Positions 25,943-34,885 of a stretch of DNA of 64,000 nucleotides are shown one piece after another (position 1 is the stretch's first letter; every line of letters begins with the position of its first letter). The position numbers and the translations under genes were made by a program. Source of the stretch: SpSt-398 sp041752235 (GTDB lineage: Bacteria; Bacteroidota; Bacteroidia; Chitinophagales; Chitinophagaceae); assembly GCA_041752235.1 (NCBI GenBank), contig JBGSHM010000021.1, forward strand, positions 5,471-69,470, written 5' to 3'. The notes beneath the pieces are model-generated. The model was not told where the DNA came from, did not search any database, and saw only the letters and a program-made list of their open reading frames with translations.

Positions 25943-26266
25943 ATGAAAGGTGAACAAATTCAAACACTTCATCCTCAGCCAGGCAAAACAAACAAGCGAA
26001 TTTCATTAGAAAAATATAATGTTATTAAAAAAAACATTCTATCCATCTTAAAAAATACGGAGCTGACCCATACTGAGCTTATGGAAAAATTATATGAAAA
26101 TGTAAAAGACAGTTTTGAAGGTGGGGTTCAATGGTATGGTGAAACGGTAAAACTTGATCTGGAAGCAAGAAATATAATAGAACGAACGGGAACTAAGCCT
26201 GAAAGATATCGACTGACAAAAGAATCCGCTAACAAGAAAGGGAGTTCAAAGAGCAATATAAAGTAA
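25943..26266 (+). CDS. DUF6958-like small protein
   Basis: 107 aa. The arrangement of IQTLHPQPGKTNKRISLEKY, a helical TELTHTELMEKLYENV, then WYGETVKLDLEARNIIERT and a final RYRLTK is that of the DUF6958 family, a winged-helix-like small protein of unknown function. No membrane segment. The C terminus is Lys/Ser-rich. Confidence 0.75.
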   Translation: MKGEQIQTLHPQPGKTNKRISLEKYNVIKKNILSILKNTELTHTELMEKLYENVKDSFEGGVQWYGETVKLDLEARNIIERTGTKPERYRLTKESANKKGSSKSNIK

Positions 26267-26281
26267 AGAATTCTGTATAAA

Positions 26282-26824
26282 ATGAAGACCTTCATTGGCT
26301 CCCTTTTGATTCTTTTCGGCATTCTCGGAGCCATATTTTTCAGCCGCTATACCGGAAATACTATCCCCTCTCCTATTCTATGGTATCTGGCTTTTATTCT
26401 CATGGTGTTGTTAGGTGCCCGTCTTATCCTCACATCATTTAAGAGAACCCAACATATCCTTGACCAAGCTGTCGCACACGAATTTGTGGCTTTTAAATCA
26501 ACTGCGGAGAAAGTGGACCTTGACTTTGACAAATGCGAATTTAAAAGCGGCACTTACTCGCACCAGGTTGACGATCCAAACCTCAGTCCCTTTAAACTAC
26601 TTTCCTCCTCGCCGTTATCCTCCTTTGCCAGTAAGAATACCGAAACCTTAGTACAATCCTATTTAATCTACACCTGTACTATAAAAGGTGCCGTGTACAA
26701 ATTCGTAAGTCAATCCTTTCCATTCGATCCCACAACCCTTAAGTATTACGTCATCAACAGTAAGGTCACTCTCTATTTTGACCCCTTAAAACCCGAAAAA
26801 TACCTATTTGATTTACTAAAGTAA
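26282..26824 (+). CDS. hypothetical membrane protein
   Basis: 180 aa with two N-terminal hydrophobic segments (FIGSLLILFGILGAIFF and LWYLAFILMVLLGARLIL) followed by a soluble domain of about 120 residues ending YYVINSKVTLYFDPLKPEKY. The C-terminal part resembles DUF3592-type proteins (a membrane hairpin with an extracytoplasmic beta domain), with low certainty. It starts 15 bases after the preceding gene. Confidence 0.72.
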   Translation: MKTFIGSLLILFGILGAIFFSRYTGNTIPSPILWYLAFILMVLLGARLILTSFKRTQHILDQAVAHEFVAFKSTAEKVDLDFDKCEFKSGTYSHQVDDPNLSPFKLLSSSPLSSFASKNTETLVQSYLIYTCTIKGAVYKFVSQSFPFDPTTLKYYVINSKVTLYFDPLKPEKYLFDLLK

Positions 26825-26837
26825 CTTCTACTTTATA

Positions 26838-27227
26838 ATGAATAATTCCTCACCTTCCCCTTTTCGTATTGAAAACATAGCCCCTATTCTTAACGTAAAA
26901 AATATAGCGCAGAGCCTGGCATTCTATGTGGATATCCTTGGCTTCCAGAATGCCTCCTGGGGTGACGAAAATTTTACCAGTATAAACCGAGACAATACAG
27001 GAATCTATCTTTGTAAAGGTGGTCAGGGCCATCCTGGCACCTGGATTTGGGTTGGTTTTGATGGAGACATCCTCGACCTTTACCAGCAATTACTGGCAAA
27101 AGGAGTGAAAATAAAGCTTCCCCCCACCAACTTTTCTTGGGCATACGAAATGCAAATTGAAGACCCGGATGGACATGTCTTACGATTTGGAACCGACCCT
27201 GATGCAAATGAGCCATTTGTTGATTAA
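26838..27227 (+). CDS. VOC-superfamily protein (glyoxalase/bleomycin-resistance fold)
   Basis: 129 aa single-domain vicinal oxygen chelate protein. N-terminal APILNVKNIAQSLAFYVDIL and C-terminal EMQIEDPDGHVLRFG are typical; the acidic/histidine positions of a metal site are partly present (EDPDGHVLRFG). Could be an antibiotic-binding or glyoxalase-like protein; the substrate cannot be told. 14 bases after the previous gene. Confidence 0.85.
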   Translation: MNNSSPSPFRIENIAPILNVKNIAQSLAFYVDILGFQNASWGDENFTSINRDNTGIYLCKGGQGHPGTWIWVGFDGDILDLYQQLLAKGVKIKLPPTNFSWAYEMQIEDPDGHVLRFGTDPDANEPFVD

Positions 27228-27374
27228 TAAACAAAGAAAGTAACAATAATTACTATCAAGATTTCCATCCGCCTTAATCAAGCGCTAAAATTAGCGCTGA
27301 ATACTAATGAAAACTTAAAATGGACCTTACACCCGATTTTCCTAACTTAGAGGATATTACCAATCCAGTCATAA

Positions 27375-27746
27375 ATGGAAAATACTGAGTCAATCCTTTC
27401 AGACATTCAACCAAAACATGTTGAGGCTTCTTATATTGATCGTTTGCCGTCAAATATTATTGATTTTGTGATTGAAATTGCTTTGTTAGTCTTAGTTTAT
27501 TTTTCATTTCGAGGGGCCATCTCGATTCTCCTGAAGTCTTCATCATTCGCCATATATTTAATGATTTTTTTGGTAATTATTATATACCGAACCGCTTGCT
27601 TATTCCTGTTTGAAAAAACACTAGGCATGATGATTACTAACCTTAAATATATTAACGGAAACGCAAAGCATCTGTCCACACCTGAAAAACTTATACCAGC
27701 ATTGATCGTACGAACTTCAAGCATAAAAATATACAGAAATAATTAG
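27375..27746 (+). CDS. RDD-family membrane protein, short
   Basis: 123 aa with RDD-type features: YIDRLPSNIIDFVIEI, hydrophobic segments near residues 35-50 and 57-75, then FEKTLGMMITNLKYIN, the family's second conserved stretch. The usual C-terminal membrane segments are missing, so the gene may be a truncated copy. A 22-codon frame (27320-27388) just upstream overlaps its start and has protein-like sequence (MDLTPDFPNLEDIT); it could be a leftover of the N terminus. A small palindrome (AGCGCTAAAATTAGCGCT, near 27281) precedes both. Confidence 0.65.
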   Translation: MENTESILSDIQPKHVEASYIDRLPSNIIDFVIEIALLVLVYFSFRGAISILLKSSSFAIYLMIFLVIIIYRTACLFLFEKTLGMMITNLKYINGNAKHLSTPEKLIPALIVRTSSIKIYRNN

Positions 27747-27833
27747 CTAGAATGTATGATCATTTCAATGGATTTAATAATTGCGATACCCCTTTCATGT
27801 TTTACCTCACAATAATAAAAAAATGCCAGAATA

Positions 27834-28586
27834 ATGGTTATTAGCAGAACCCGACGAAAACTCAAAAAAGCTTTGGTGGTGACACTTGTATTTTGTATAT
27901 CCCTTTTTGCACTGGGAGCCACTACCCCGGCCTATGACAATTCCACCCCACCCTCCAGGAAGCCCCAAATGGATATTTCTGAGTCAATGAACCTGGAATT
28001 TGATAGTCTGCAAAAGATCTATGGTAAGAATAAGACCATTCCAAAAAGTCTGGAGAAACAAATCATCTTCGCACTCTCTTTTTTCCCGGAATTGGTCGAA
28101 ACGAAAATAGAATTCAGGATTGTTAAAAGCAACAATGGCATCATTGCTGCCAGACCGGTATATACAAGTGTATTGCGGAAAAGCAGTAAACGCTCCTATC
28201 TCGTCATCATCAATGATACCAGTGTGAACCGAAGAATACCCTCTTTTATAAATGGAACAGTAAACGGGCAGGTGGGCATACTGGGACATGAACTTTGCCA
28301 TATTGTTTACTTTAATAACCGGACTGGTCTTGGCTTGGTTGGCCTTGGCGTGGCCCATGTATCTACCCGTTATATGGACCGGTTTGAAAATAAAACCGAT
28401 AGCATGACCATCGAAAGGGGGCTTGGTCATCAATTGATTGATTGGGTGGACTATTTACACAAAGGCTTTACAGAAATGTTTGGCCCGGACGCGAAACTCC
28501 CATTTTCAGACAACCCCGACAGGGAAAGATATATGAGCGTTTCCAGCATTCAGCGCGTGATGGGCCGAAGTAAAGTATATAACTAA
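27834..28586 (+). CDS. HExxH metallopeptidase-like exported protein
   Basis: 250 aa with an N-terminal membrane/signal segment (ALVVTLVFCISLFALGA). The zinc-binding motif HELCH occurs in VGILGHELCHIVYF (near residue 150), and a downstream RFENKTDSMTIERGLG could supply the third ligand, in the manner of M48-like gluzincins. Probably periplasmic or lipid-anchored; the substrate is unknown. The Crp/Fnr gene follows after 27 bases. Confidence 0.78.
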   Translation: MVISRTRRKLKKALVVTLVFCISLFALGATTPAYDNSTPPSRKPQMDISESMNLEFDSLQKIYGKNKTIPKSLEKQIIFALSFFPELVETKIEFRIVKSNNGIIAARPVYTSVLRKSSKRSYLVIINDTSVNRRIPSFINGTVNGQVGILGHELCHIVYFNNRTGLGLVGLGVAHVSTRYMDRFENKTDSMTIERGLGHQLIDWVDYLHKGFTEMFGPDAKLPFSDNPDRERYMSVSSIQRVMGRSKVYN

Positions 28587-28613
28587 AATCCGTAAACGAG
28601 ACAGGTACTAATA

Positions 28614-29180
28614 ATGCCAGATAAATTAATTTCATACTTCGAACTGGTCGGATTTAACAGGACAGATAGTGAACGTGTAGCCCGCCATTTTCGAAAACGC
28701 CAATATCTCAAAGACGACCACTTTGTGAAAGAAGGCAAGATATCAAAAGAATTGGCCTTTGTAGAAACAGGTCAATTCAGATACTATTCGATCAGCAACC
28801 TGGGGGATGAACACACTACCTATATCTCTCTGGAAAATTCCTTTGCGGCCTCTTTATTAAGTTATTTGAATGAAGTGCCGGCCCGGGAAAACATTGTGGC
28901 ATTATCGAATGCAACGGTATGGGTGATTGCCAAAAAGGATGTCCTTCTATTGCAAAACCAGATCGCTCTTTTCCGTGATTGGTATATTAAACTACTGGAA
29001 TGGCAGATCTGTTGTATTGATAAAAGCCGGCTCAACCTGATCACCATGACCGCCGAAGAAAGATATGTACAATTGATGCAGGAAGAACCCGAGTTACTTC
29101 AAAAAGTACCCCTGCAATATATTGCTTCCATACTCAGCATTACCCCCCGGCATTTAAGCCGTTTACGCAAGAATATCTGA
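28614..29180 (+). CDS. Crp/Fnr-family transcription regulator
   Basis: 188 aa. N-terminal cyclic-nucleotide-binding-type beta roll (about 1-125, with VETGQFRYYSISNLGDEH) and a C-terminal helix-turn-helix (PLQYIASILSITPRHLSRLR). The fold is that of the many Bacteroidota Crp/Fnr regulators that bind no known ligand; conserved cAMP-contact residues are not obvious. It lies directly upstream of a four-gene operon (29258-31752) that it could control. Confidence 0.9.
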   Translation: MPDKLISYFELVGFNRTDSERVARHFRKRQYLKDDHFVKEGKISKELAFVETGQFRYYSISNLGDEHTTYISLENSFAASLLSYLNEVPARENIVALSNATVWVIAKKDVLLLQNQIALFRDWYIKLLEWQICCIDKSRLNLITMTAEERYVQLMQEEPELLQKVPLQYIASILSITPRHLSRLRKNI

Positions 29181-29257
29181 CCGCTTCGATTTTAGGACAT
29201 TTGTCCGGTCCCATCCAGATCCTTCGAGCCAATTTTGCAGCAATATAAAAAATTGTA

Positions 29258-29722
29258 ATGCAAAAGCTCATCTTCCTGGTTACCTTCATTCTGCTAACCA
29301 GTTCCTCATTCGCCCAATCCAAATTTCCAAAACATGTTCTGAGTTTGAATGGATTCAGAAACCCTTCCATTGGCCTGGAATACCAGCGTAGTCATCTATC
29401 TATCCACGCCGGATATTATATAACCAATTTTACCAGTGGCGTTACCACGCAGTTTGTAAAAACAGGTCTCTCCTATTGGTTTTTGCCCGTAGATAAAAAG
29501 GAAATCCCTTCCTCCTTTTATGCCGGAGCTTCCTTTATGCGGGGATTGAACCAGGATTATGAAGATAAAAATGCCATAGCCCTCGAGACAGGTTTCAGGT
29601 GGTATGTCTGGAAAGGTTTGAATTTGCGCTTAGGGGTGATCGTGGTGGGTGCAGAGGGCCAGGATCCCAAGACTAACCCGGCCACCAGTATCAGTTATTC
29701 ATTCAAATTTGGAGGGAAATGA
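29258..29722 (+). CDS. hypothetical outer-membrane-type beta-barrel protein
   Basis: 154 aa with a signal peptide (IFLVTFILLTSSSFAQ). The mature part has short amphipathic strands (LSIHAGYYITNF, KTGLSYWFLPV, LETGFRWYVW, LNLRLGVIVVG) and ends with SISYSFKFGGK, like a small outer-membrane barrel. Its stop overlaps the next start (ATGA), so the genes are coupled. Confidence 0.78.
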   Translation: MQKLIFLVTFILLTSSSFAQSKFPKHVLSLNGFRNPSIGLEYQRSHLSIHAGYYITNFTSGVTTQFVKTGLSYWFLPVDKKEIPSSFYAGASFMRGLNQDYEDKNAIALETGFRWYVWKGLNLRLGVIVVGAEGQDPKTNPATSISYSFKFGGK

Positions 29723-30414
29723 AGACTGAAAAACGCATCGGCCTGCTTCTCATCCTGGGAGCATTGGGTGTCTTTATCCCTTATACAATTCTAACTATCA
29801 CATTTGACTATCCGGATATACTGCGTCAGGAAACAGGGTCGATCCTCACCCGGTTTCATGAAGGAGGGCCTTCGCTGATCTGGACCTGGTGGGCCTTTGC
29901 CATATTGGGTTTGCCCTTGCTGGTGGCCTATGTGTTGTTGGGACAAAAGCTGGATACCAGGTATTCGTTTACCCGTTGGGCGACATCCATTGGGGTGATC
30001 GGTCTGGTGGTTCAAATGATCGGTCTGTTACGTTGGGTCTTTGTCGTACCCGTATTGGCCAACAACTTTGTTTCCGAAACTGAAATGGCCAGGGAATCGA
30101 GCCTGGTCGGGTTTCAGCTCATTCACCAGTATCGTGGGGTGGTATTGGGGGAACATATCGGACAATTGTTTACGATAATCTGGACGGTCCTTATATCCGC
30201 GGCTTTATTGAAAGCAAATTTTATCCCCCGATGGGTGGCCTGGTTGGGCTACCTGGCCTCGTTCATTTACTTTTTGGCCCAGGCTGAACTATTTGCCACG
30301 GTTATACCAGGCTTTCCAGTATGGGACCTGGCTGGTTTGATCGGCAGTTCACTCTGGTTGCTCTGGTTGATCGTACTGGGTGTTATTTTACTGCAAAGCC
30401 AACGTTCCTTATGA
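29719..30414 (+). CDS. DUF4386-like membrane protein
   Basis: 231 aa integral membrane protein with six or seven hydrophobic segments. RIGLLLILGALGVFIPYTIL at the N terminus and the order of segments resemble DUF4386 proteins, of unknown role. It overlaps the genes on both sides by 4 bases (ATGA), so it is part of a tightly coupled operon. Confidence 0.78.
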   Translation: MKTEKRIGLLLILGALGVFIPYTILTITFDYPDILRQETGSILTRFHEGGPSLIWTWWAFAILGLPLLVAYVLLGQKLDTRYSFTRWATSIGVIGLVVQMIGLLRWVFVVPVLANNFVSETEMARESSLVGFQLIHQYRGVVLGEHIGQLFTIIWTVLISAALLKANFIPRWVAWLGYLASFIYFLAQAELFATVIPGFPVWDLAGLIGSSLWLLWLIVLGVILLQSQRSL

Positions 30415-31088
30415 CTTGGAATCTGTTACATAACCTGAAGAAGAACTGGCATATCCTGATGGCCAGCCAACTTCGAATGCCATCTGGATTATTGGCCAGA
30501 CAGGCAGGGCGAAAAATGAACCAATCGAATAAAAAGCTCTATCAGATTACGCTGTCCGAACTGAACCTGAAGGATGGGGATCGTATTTTGGAAATTGGTT
30601 TTGGGAATGGAAAGTTCTTTTCCGACCTGGATGCCAAAGCCCGGGACCTGCAGATATCGGGTATTGACTATTCACCAGAAATGGTCAGGGAAGCCAAACG
30701 AAAGAACAAAGACCTATATCATTCCGGAAGGTTGGATATTACAACGGGGAATAGCGATCGCCTGCCCTACCCGGATCAACATTTTGATAAGATCTACTGT
30801 ATCAATGTAATTTACTTCTGGGGAAACCCCCATTTTCACCTGAAAGAAATATACCGGGTGCTTAAACCCGGCGGACAATTTATAACCGGATTCAGGCCAA
30901 AGGACAATCTCATTCAGTTTCCTTTTACCCGATATGGTATTATCCTTTACAACGAAGAGGAATGGGTACTTCTCCTGAAAGAAAATGGTTTTCGTTATAT
31001 TCACACCGTAAACGGAAATGAGGAGAAGGACATGCAAACGAGAAGAAATACGCCCTTTGTATCCCTTTGTGTAGTGAGTGAAAAATAA
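30411..31088 (+). CDS. class I SAM-dependent methyltransferase
   Basis: 225 aa from ATG 30411, which overlaps the preceding stop. SAM-binding motif I is ILEIGFGNGKFF, motif II-like ISGIDYSPEMV, and DKIYCINVIYFW with YRVLKPGGQFI follow, as in UbiE/Methyltransf_11 enzymes. An amphipathic N terminus precedes the Rossmann domain. The substrate is unknown; its placement between membrane proteins suggests a lipid or small-molecule substrate, by inference. Confidence 0.88.
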   Translation: MTWNLLHNLKKNWHILMASQLRMPSGLLARQAGRKMNQSNKKLYQITLSELNLKDGDRILEIGFGNGKFFSDLDAKARDLQISGIDYSPEMVREAKRKNKDLYHSGRLDITTGNSDRLPYPDQHFDKIYCINVIYFWGNPHFHLKEIYRVLKPGGQFITGFRPKDNLIQFPFTRYGIILYNEEEWVLLLKENGFRYIHTVNGNEEKDMQTRRNTPFVSLCVVSEK

Positions 31089-31752
31089 CCTGGAGAAAAC
31101 CCATATTTCTTTGCCTAAACAATCTGGCTATAAATTAGCCCTGCCACTTATCCCTGTCTGGGGAAGCATCGTATTCTCCCTTCTCTACTTTTTAGCAACC
31201 CTTTACTATCCAGGCGGCTCGGCCTTCAACCGCGATACCAAGGGGTTTAGTTGGGCCAATAATTACTGGTGTAACCTGTTGGATGGAAAGGCCATTAATG
31301 GGCAACCCAATAGCGCCCAGCCTGTGGCCTGGGTAGCCATGCTTGTCCTTTGTTTCACCCTGACTTATTTCTGGTGGATTTTCCCAAGATACACTACCCT
31401 TCGCCGTTACACGAAAGCCATGATCCGGGTGAGCGGCTTGCTGGCGATGGGTGTAGGCATCCTGCTGTTCACCCGTATTGATCACGACCTGATTACCAAC
31501 CTGGCCTCCTTACTGGGGCTGATTGCCACAGTAGGAACCTTTACTGGTCTTTACAAAAATGGATGGAAGGGCCTCTTCCTTTTTGGTGTCCTCAATATCC
31601 TCCTGGTGATAGCCAATAACTTCCTGTACTATAACGAAGCCTACATTTCCTATCTGCCGTTGGTGCAAAAGATCACGTTTGCAAGCTTCCTCGCCTGGAT
31701 ATGTTGTATTAGTTTCAGGATGCGCAGGGCCGAATATCAACGAATTGATTAA
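31078..31752 (+). CDS. DUF998-like membrane protein
   Basis: 224 aa, starting at GTG 31078 inside the end of the methyltransferase gene (11-base overlap). About six hydrophobic segments (SIVFSLLYFLATLYY, AWVAMLVLCFTLTYFWWIF, GLLAMGVGILLFTRIDHD and others). The pattern and the RIDHD stretch after the third segment resemble DUF998 family proteins. Last gene of the coupled operon that starts at 29258. Confidence 0.75.
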   Translation: MKNNLEKTHISLPKQSGYKLALPLIPVWGSIVFSLLYFLATLYYPGGSAFNRDTKGFSWANNYWCNLLDGKAINGQPNSAQPVAWVAMLVLCFTLTYFWWIFPRYTTLRRYTKAMIRVSGLLAMGVGILLFTRIDHDLITNLASLLGLIATVGTFTGLYKNGWKGLFLFGVLNILLVIANNFLYYNEAYISYLPLVQKITFASFLAWICCISFRMRRAEYQRID

Positions 31753-31828
31753 ATTACTGTAGCTATTCATACAGGCAATAAGGATTTTTGAAATAAACGA
31801 TCCAATAACGTAATAAAAGCTAATAACC

Positions 31829-32236
31829 ATGGCACATAAAATTGGAACCAAAGAAAAACCCATGAAGTTGAAGACACCCCCATTATCCAGTGACTATACG
31901 ATGCATGTGGAGGAGAAGGAGGGCGAACAAATTCTGGTATGTACGGTTGGAAAAACGATCTTGCACTACAGCCTGAACAGCATTGATGACCTTCATAAAA
32001 TGCTAAAAAAACATGGCGATTGGATGGAACTGGGGAGTGCCGATGAGCAAAAGCCCGCCAAAGAGGGAACGGTAGAGGCCTGGGGTCGTTCAAAAACGAA
32101 TCCCAATGGTGGATGGTATGGGTTGAAAAAAGGATTTCGTGGGCGGTTTGGCATGTACCTGCCCCCATTGCTGGAAGCCTTGGGATTGGCCGAGCTTACC
32201 CATGAAGCAAGGGGTAACAAAATGAGGGCCATTTAA
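31829..32236 (+). CDS. hypothetical small basic protein
   Basis: 135 aa, no signal peptide. SDYTMHVEEKEGEQILVC starts a short beta domain; the C-terminal half is basic and aromatic (EAWGRSKTNPNGGWYGLKK). Related to small Bacteroidota proteins of unknown function. The start ATG 31829 precedes MAHKIGTKEKP; MKLKTPP nine codons later is possible. Confidence 0.7.
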   Translation: MAHKIGTKEKPMKLKTPPLSSDYTMHVEEKEGEQILVCTVGKTILHYSLNSIDDLHKMLKKHGDWMELGSADEQKPAKEGTVEAWGRSKTNPNGGWYGLKKGFRGRFGMYLPPLLEALGLAELTHEARGNKMRAI

Positions 32237-32466
32237 TAGGGTAAACCAATCACTTAATTGAATAAGGCCAATACAGCGGTTGCGATAGGGTCAAAAAATA
32301 CCCACTCAAATCATGTTTTTAAAGAATTTTCAAAAAAAGCAGTGAGTTTATGTATATTTATTCTGCTACGGCATAATGCGTGCAACTCATTGGCAACCAT
32401 TTTGTTGGGTGCTAAATTTTGTTGCACGACCGATGCCGAAAATATACAATTTTAAACCTCTGCTGT

Positions 32467-33417
32467 ATGATCTGCAACATCAAAAAAATTACCAAGACCG
32501 TTCTTTTTGGATCTGCCTTATCGCTTTTTTCTGCAACCCTTATTGCACAAGATGGCACCATTTATCCGTTAGCCGCCCCTGCCGAACCTAATGCCATAGT
32601 GTTGGGTACCGGTGGAGTTGAGAATCAACCGGCTACTGAATCCTGGTTTCGCCAGTGGGGTGATCCCATGGCACGCAACATCACGGTTGCAACGCTTACT
32701 CCCGTACTTCCCAAACCTGGTAAAGCCAATGGCGCTACAGTGATTGTTGCACCGGGCGGTGGCTTCAGATGGCTTTCCATGGGCAATGAAGGCTGGGAAG
32801 TTGCGCAGGCACTTGCAGACAAGGGCATCACCGCCTTTGTGTTGAAGTACCGGCTTTTTCCTACCGTACCCTCGCTGGATAGTTTCAGTGCCTGGATGAA
32901 CCGCCCGCGTATTGCTCCCCCGCCTGCAGATACAACCCGACCGGTATCGGCACCAAGACCCCCACAGATCGATCTATCAAATCAGTTAGAAGACGCCGAA
33001 GCAGCCTATGCCCTGATCGTGAAAAGAGCCAAAGAATGGGGTGTAGATACTTCCCGTATTGGCATGATCGGTTTTTCAGCCGGATCGGGGCTTACCATGC
33101 ACGCTACCATGCATTCCAAGACCATGAAACTGGCATTCATCGGCATGATCTATGGTGGAATGGGGCCAATGGAGGTACCTAAGAATGCCCCTCCGATGTT
33201 CAATGTGATCGCTACGGATGACTTCCTTTTTGGTGGACAAACCGGCCTGATTCAATCCTGGTACAAGGCTGGCATTCCGGTTGAATTTCATCTTTATCAG
33301 AATGGTGGTCATGGTTTTGGCCTGGGAAATCCTAACCGAACAAGCAACAAATGGTTTGATGCCTTTATTCATTGGTTGGATGTGAACCGGTTCTTAACAG
33401 CCAAGGCTGTCAAGTGA
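32467..33417 (+). CDS. alpha/beta-hydrolase esterase, exported
   Basis: 316 aa from ATG 32467, chosen because a signal peptide follows (TVLFGSALSLFSATLIAQ); the frame is open 16 codons further upstream. Oxyanion motif APGGGFRWLSMGNEGW, nucleophile in MIGFSAGSGL, acid in VIATDDFLFGG, and His in GGHGFGLG: a complete catalytic triad of the BD-FAE/acetyl-xylan-esterase-like group. Likely a periplasmic carbohydrate or acyl esterase. A strong terminator follows at 33466. The 230 bases before it show no gene or repeat. Confidence 0.9.
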   Translation: MICNIKKITKTVLFGSALSLFSATLIAQDGTIYPLAAPAEPNAIVLGTGGVENQPATESWFRQWGDPMARNITVATLTPVLPKPGKANGATVIVAPGGGFRWLSMGNEGWEVAQALADKGITAFVLKYRLFPTVPSLDSFSAWMNRPRIAPPPADTTRPVSAPRPPQIDLSNQLEDAEAAYALIVKRAKEWGVDTSRIGMIGFSAGSGLTMHATMHSKTMKLAFIGMIYGGMGPMEVPKNAPPMFNVIATDDFLFGGQTGLIQSWYKAGIPVEFHLYQNGGHGFGLGNPNRTSNKWFDAFIHWLDVNRFLTAKAVK

Positions 33418-33465
33418 TCTCGTGTGGGAGTAAAGGATCGGTAAATAGCAAGATTTTATGGATTC

Positions 33466-33495
33466 ATGGCCGGGGATTGGTCCCGGCCATTTTTG
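33466..33495 (+). terminator. intrinsic terminator of the esterase gene
   Basis: ATGGCCGGGGATTGGTCCCG pairs on with GCCAT and runs into TTTTTG, 48 bases after the stop. Confidence 0.78.
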
Positions 33496-33576
33496 TATCC
33501 TCGCCTGATAGACTTTTGACGCAAAAACCCACTGCATTTGACGTTTCCCTCTCCTATCCATTAGATCGTTAAGCCC

Positions 33577-33584
33577 TACATTTG
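33577..33584 (+). promoter_or_regulatory. Bacteroidota -7 element before a VOC gene
   Basis: TACATTTG matches the TAnnTTTG consensus of Bacteroidota promoters, 22 bases before the ATG at 33606. A well-placed upstream TTG was not found, so only the -7 half is supported. Confidence 0.4.
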
Positions 33585-33605
33585 AATCAACCAAAAAAAT
33601 AAACC

Positions 33606-34046
33606 ATGGCGCTGATCAATCCACACATCAACTTCAACGGCAATGCGGAGGAAGCATTTGCCTTTTACCAATCCGTATTTGGAGGAGAATTCAGAAAGAT
33701 TATTCGTTTCAAGGATATAGCAGGTCCTGAATTTCCGATAGCAGAAAAAGATGAAAATAAAATCATGCACATTTCTTTGCCTATCGGCAAATACAATAAC
33801 CTGATGGGAAATGATGTTCCGGAGTTTATGGGTAAGGTCAACGAGATGGAAAACAGGAGCAAAATTTCAATTAGTGCTGCGTCCAAGGATGAAGCCATTC
33901 ATTTGTTCGAAGGGCTCTCAACAGGCGGTTCCATTGAAGTACCCTTCTCCGAAAGTGGCCCGGGTACTTATTTTGGAATGTTCAGGGACAAATATGGCAT
34001 TGAATGGATCGTTGACTTCGACCCCGAGTATGCTGAGCGGGCGTAG
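33606..34046 (+). CDS. PhnB-like VOC protein
   Basis: 146 aa. N terminus NPHINFNGNAEEAFAFYQSV and C terminus YGIEWIVDFDPEY are typical of the PhnB/YjdN (DUF1338-unrelated) 3-demethylubiquinone-type VOC group. No known substrate; a closely similar protein is encoded at 35755. Single-domain, cytoplasmic. Confidence 0.88.
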   Translation: MALINPHINFNGNAEEAFAFYQSVFGGEFRKIIRFKDIAGPEFPIAEKDENKIMHISLPIGKYNNLMGNDVPEFMGKVNEMENRSKISISAASKDEAIHLFEGLSTGGSIEVPFSESGPGTYFGMFRDKYGIEWIVDFDPEYAERA

Positions 34047-34139
34047 ATGAACTTAGTAAAAAAGGGAATTTTAATTGTTTAGCCCGCCCCTACCTTTGTG
34101 GCAACTTCCTCGATTTGTTACTTCTCAAAATGGACGCAT

Positions 34140-34865
34140 ATGGATATGCCAAAAGAAAAGGGTTCACTTACGATCGACAATTATCTGGATACCCACTATA
34201 TCCACCGGAGTAACTGGCTCCGGGCCGCTGTATTGGGAGCCAATGACGGGATCATTTCCATTTCGAGTCTTGCTATAGGGATCACCGCGGCCAATGCCAG
34301 CCGGGATTCCATTGTGCTGGCCACGGTGGCCGGACTGGTCGCCGGGGCATTGTCCATGGCGGCAGGAGAATATGTATCGGTGAGCTCACAAACGGATACG
34401 GAGAAAGCGGATATTGAAAGAGAGGCACAGGAACTAAAGGAAATGCCGGAAGAAGAATTGGAGATACTCACGCAAATATATCAGCAACGAGGTTTAAAGC
34501 GGGAAACGGCCAACCTGGTAGCGAAAGAATTAACAGAACATGATGCACTGGCCGCGCATGTAAGGGATGAACTCGGGATCAATGAGGTTAGCCAGGCCAA
34601 ACCTATTCAGGCCGCGCTGGCATCGGGAGCTTCGTTTACTGCCGGAGGTCTGCTTCCCATGCTGGTGGTACTTTTTGCACCTCTGGGGCAAATGGAATAT
34701 TTCCTGTATGGTTTCACCGTGATTTTTCTGGCTATCCTGGGGACTGTTTCGGCCAGGACCGGTGGATCAAAGGTTTTAAAGGCCATCTTGCGTATCATGG
34801 TTTGGGGAACGATCGCTATGGGTTTGTCGGCAGGTGTTGGTTACCTTTTTGGAGTAAGAGTATAA
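34140..34865 (+). CDS. VIT1/CCC1-family metal transporter
   Basis: 241 aa from ATG 34140 (MDMPKEKG). N-terminal HRSNWLRAAVLGANDGIIS is the family signature; two membrane segments follow, then a helical cytoplasmic loop (about residues 80-150, rich in Glu) that binds metal in VIT1, then GASFTAGGLLPMLVVLF and two more segments. Likely moves Fe2+ or Mn2+ across the inner membrane. A TACCTTTG element at 34091-34098 may be its -7 promoter. Frame is open further upstream, but that region holds the promoter-like site. Confidence 0.9.
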   Translation: MDMPKEKGSLTIDNYLDTHYIHRSNWLRAAVLGANDGIISISSLAIGITAANASRDSIVLATVAGLVAGALSMAAGEYVSVSSQTDTEKADIEREAQELKEMPEEELEILTQIYQQRGLKRETANLVAKELTEHDALAAHVRDELGINEVSQAKPIQAALASGASFTAGGLLPMLVVLFAPLGQMEYFLYGFTVIFLAILGTVSARTGGSKVLKAILRIMVWGTIAMGLSAGVGYLFGVRV

Positions 34866-34885
34866 GAAATAAATCTACGCCCATC

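Noticed and set aside
27320..27388. 22-codon frame overlapping the start of the short RDD gene
   Set aside because: Could be a remnant of an N terminus, but too short to call as a gene; mentioned in the RDD entry only.
13207..28586. Prophage or integrative conjugative element marked by the recombinase
   Set aside because: No phage structural, replication, relaxase or conjugation genes and no tRNA attachment site nearby.
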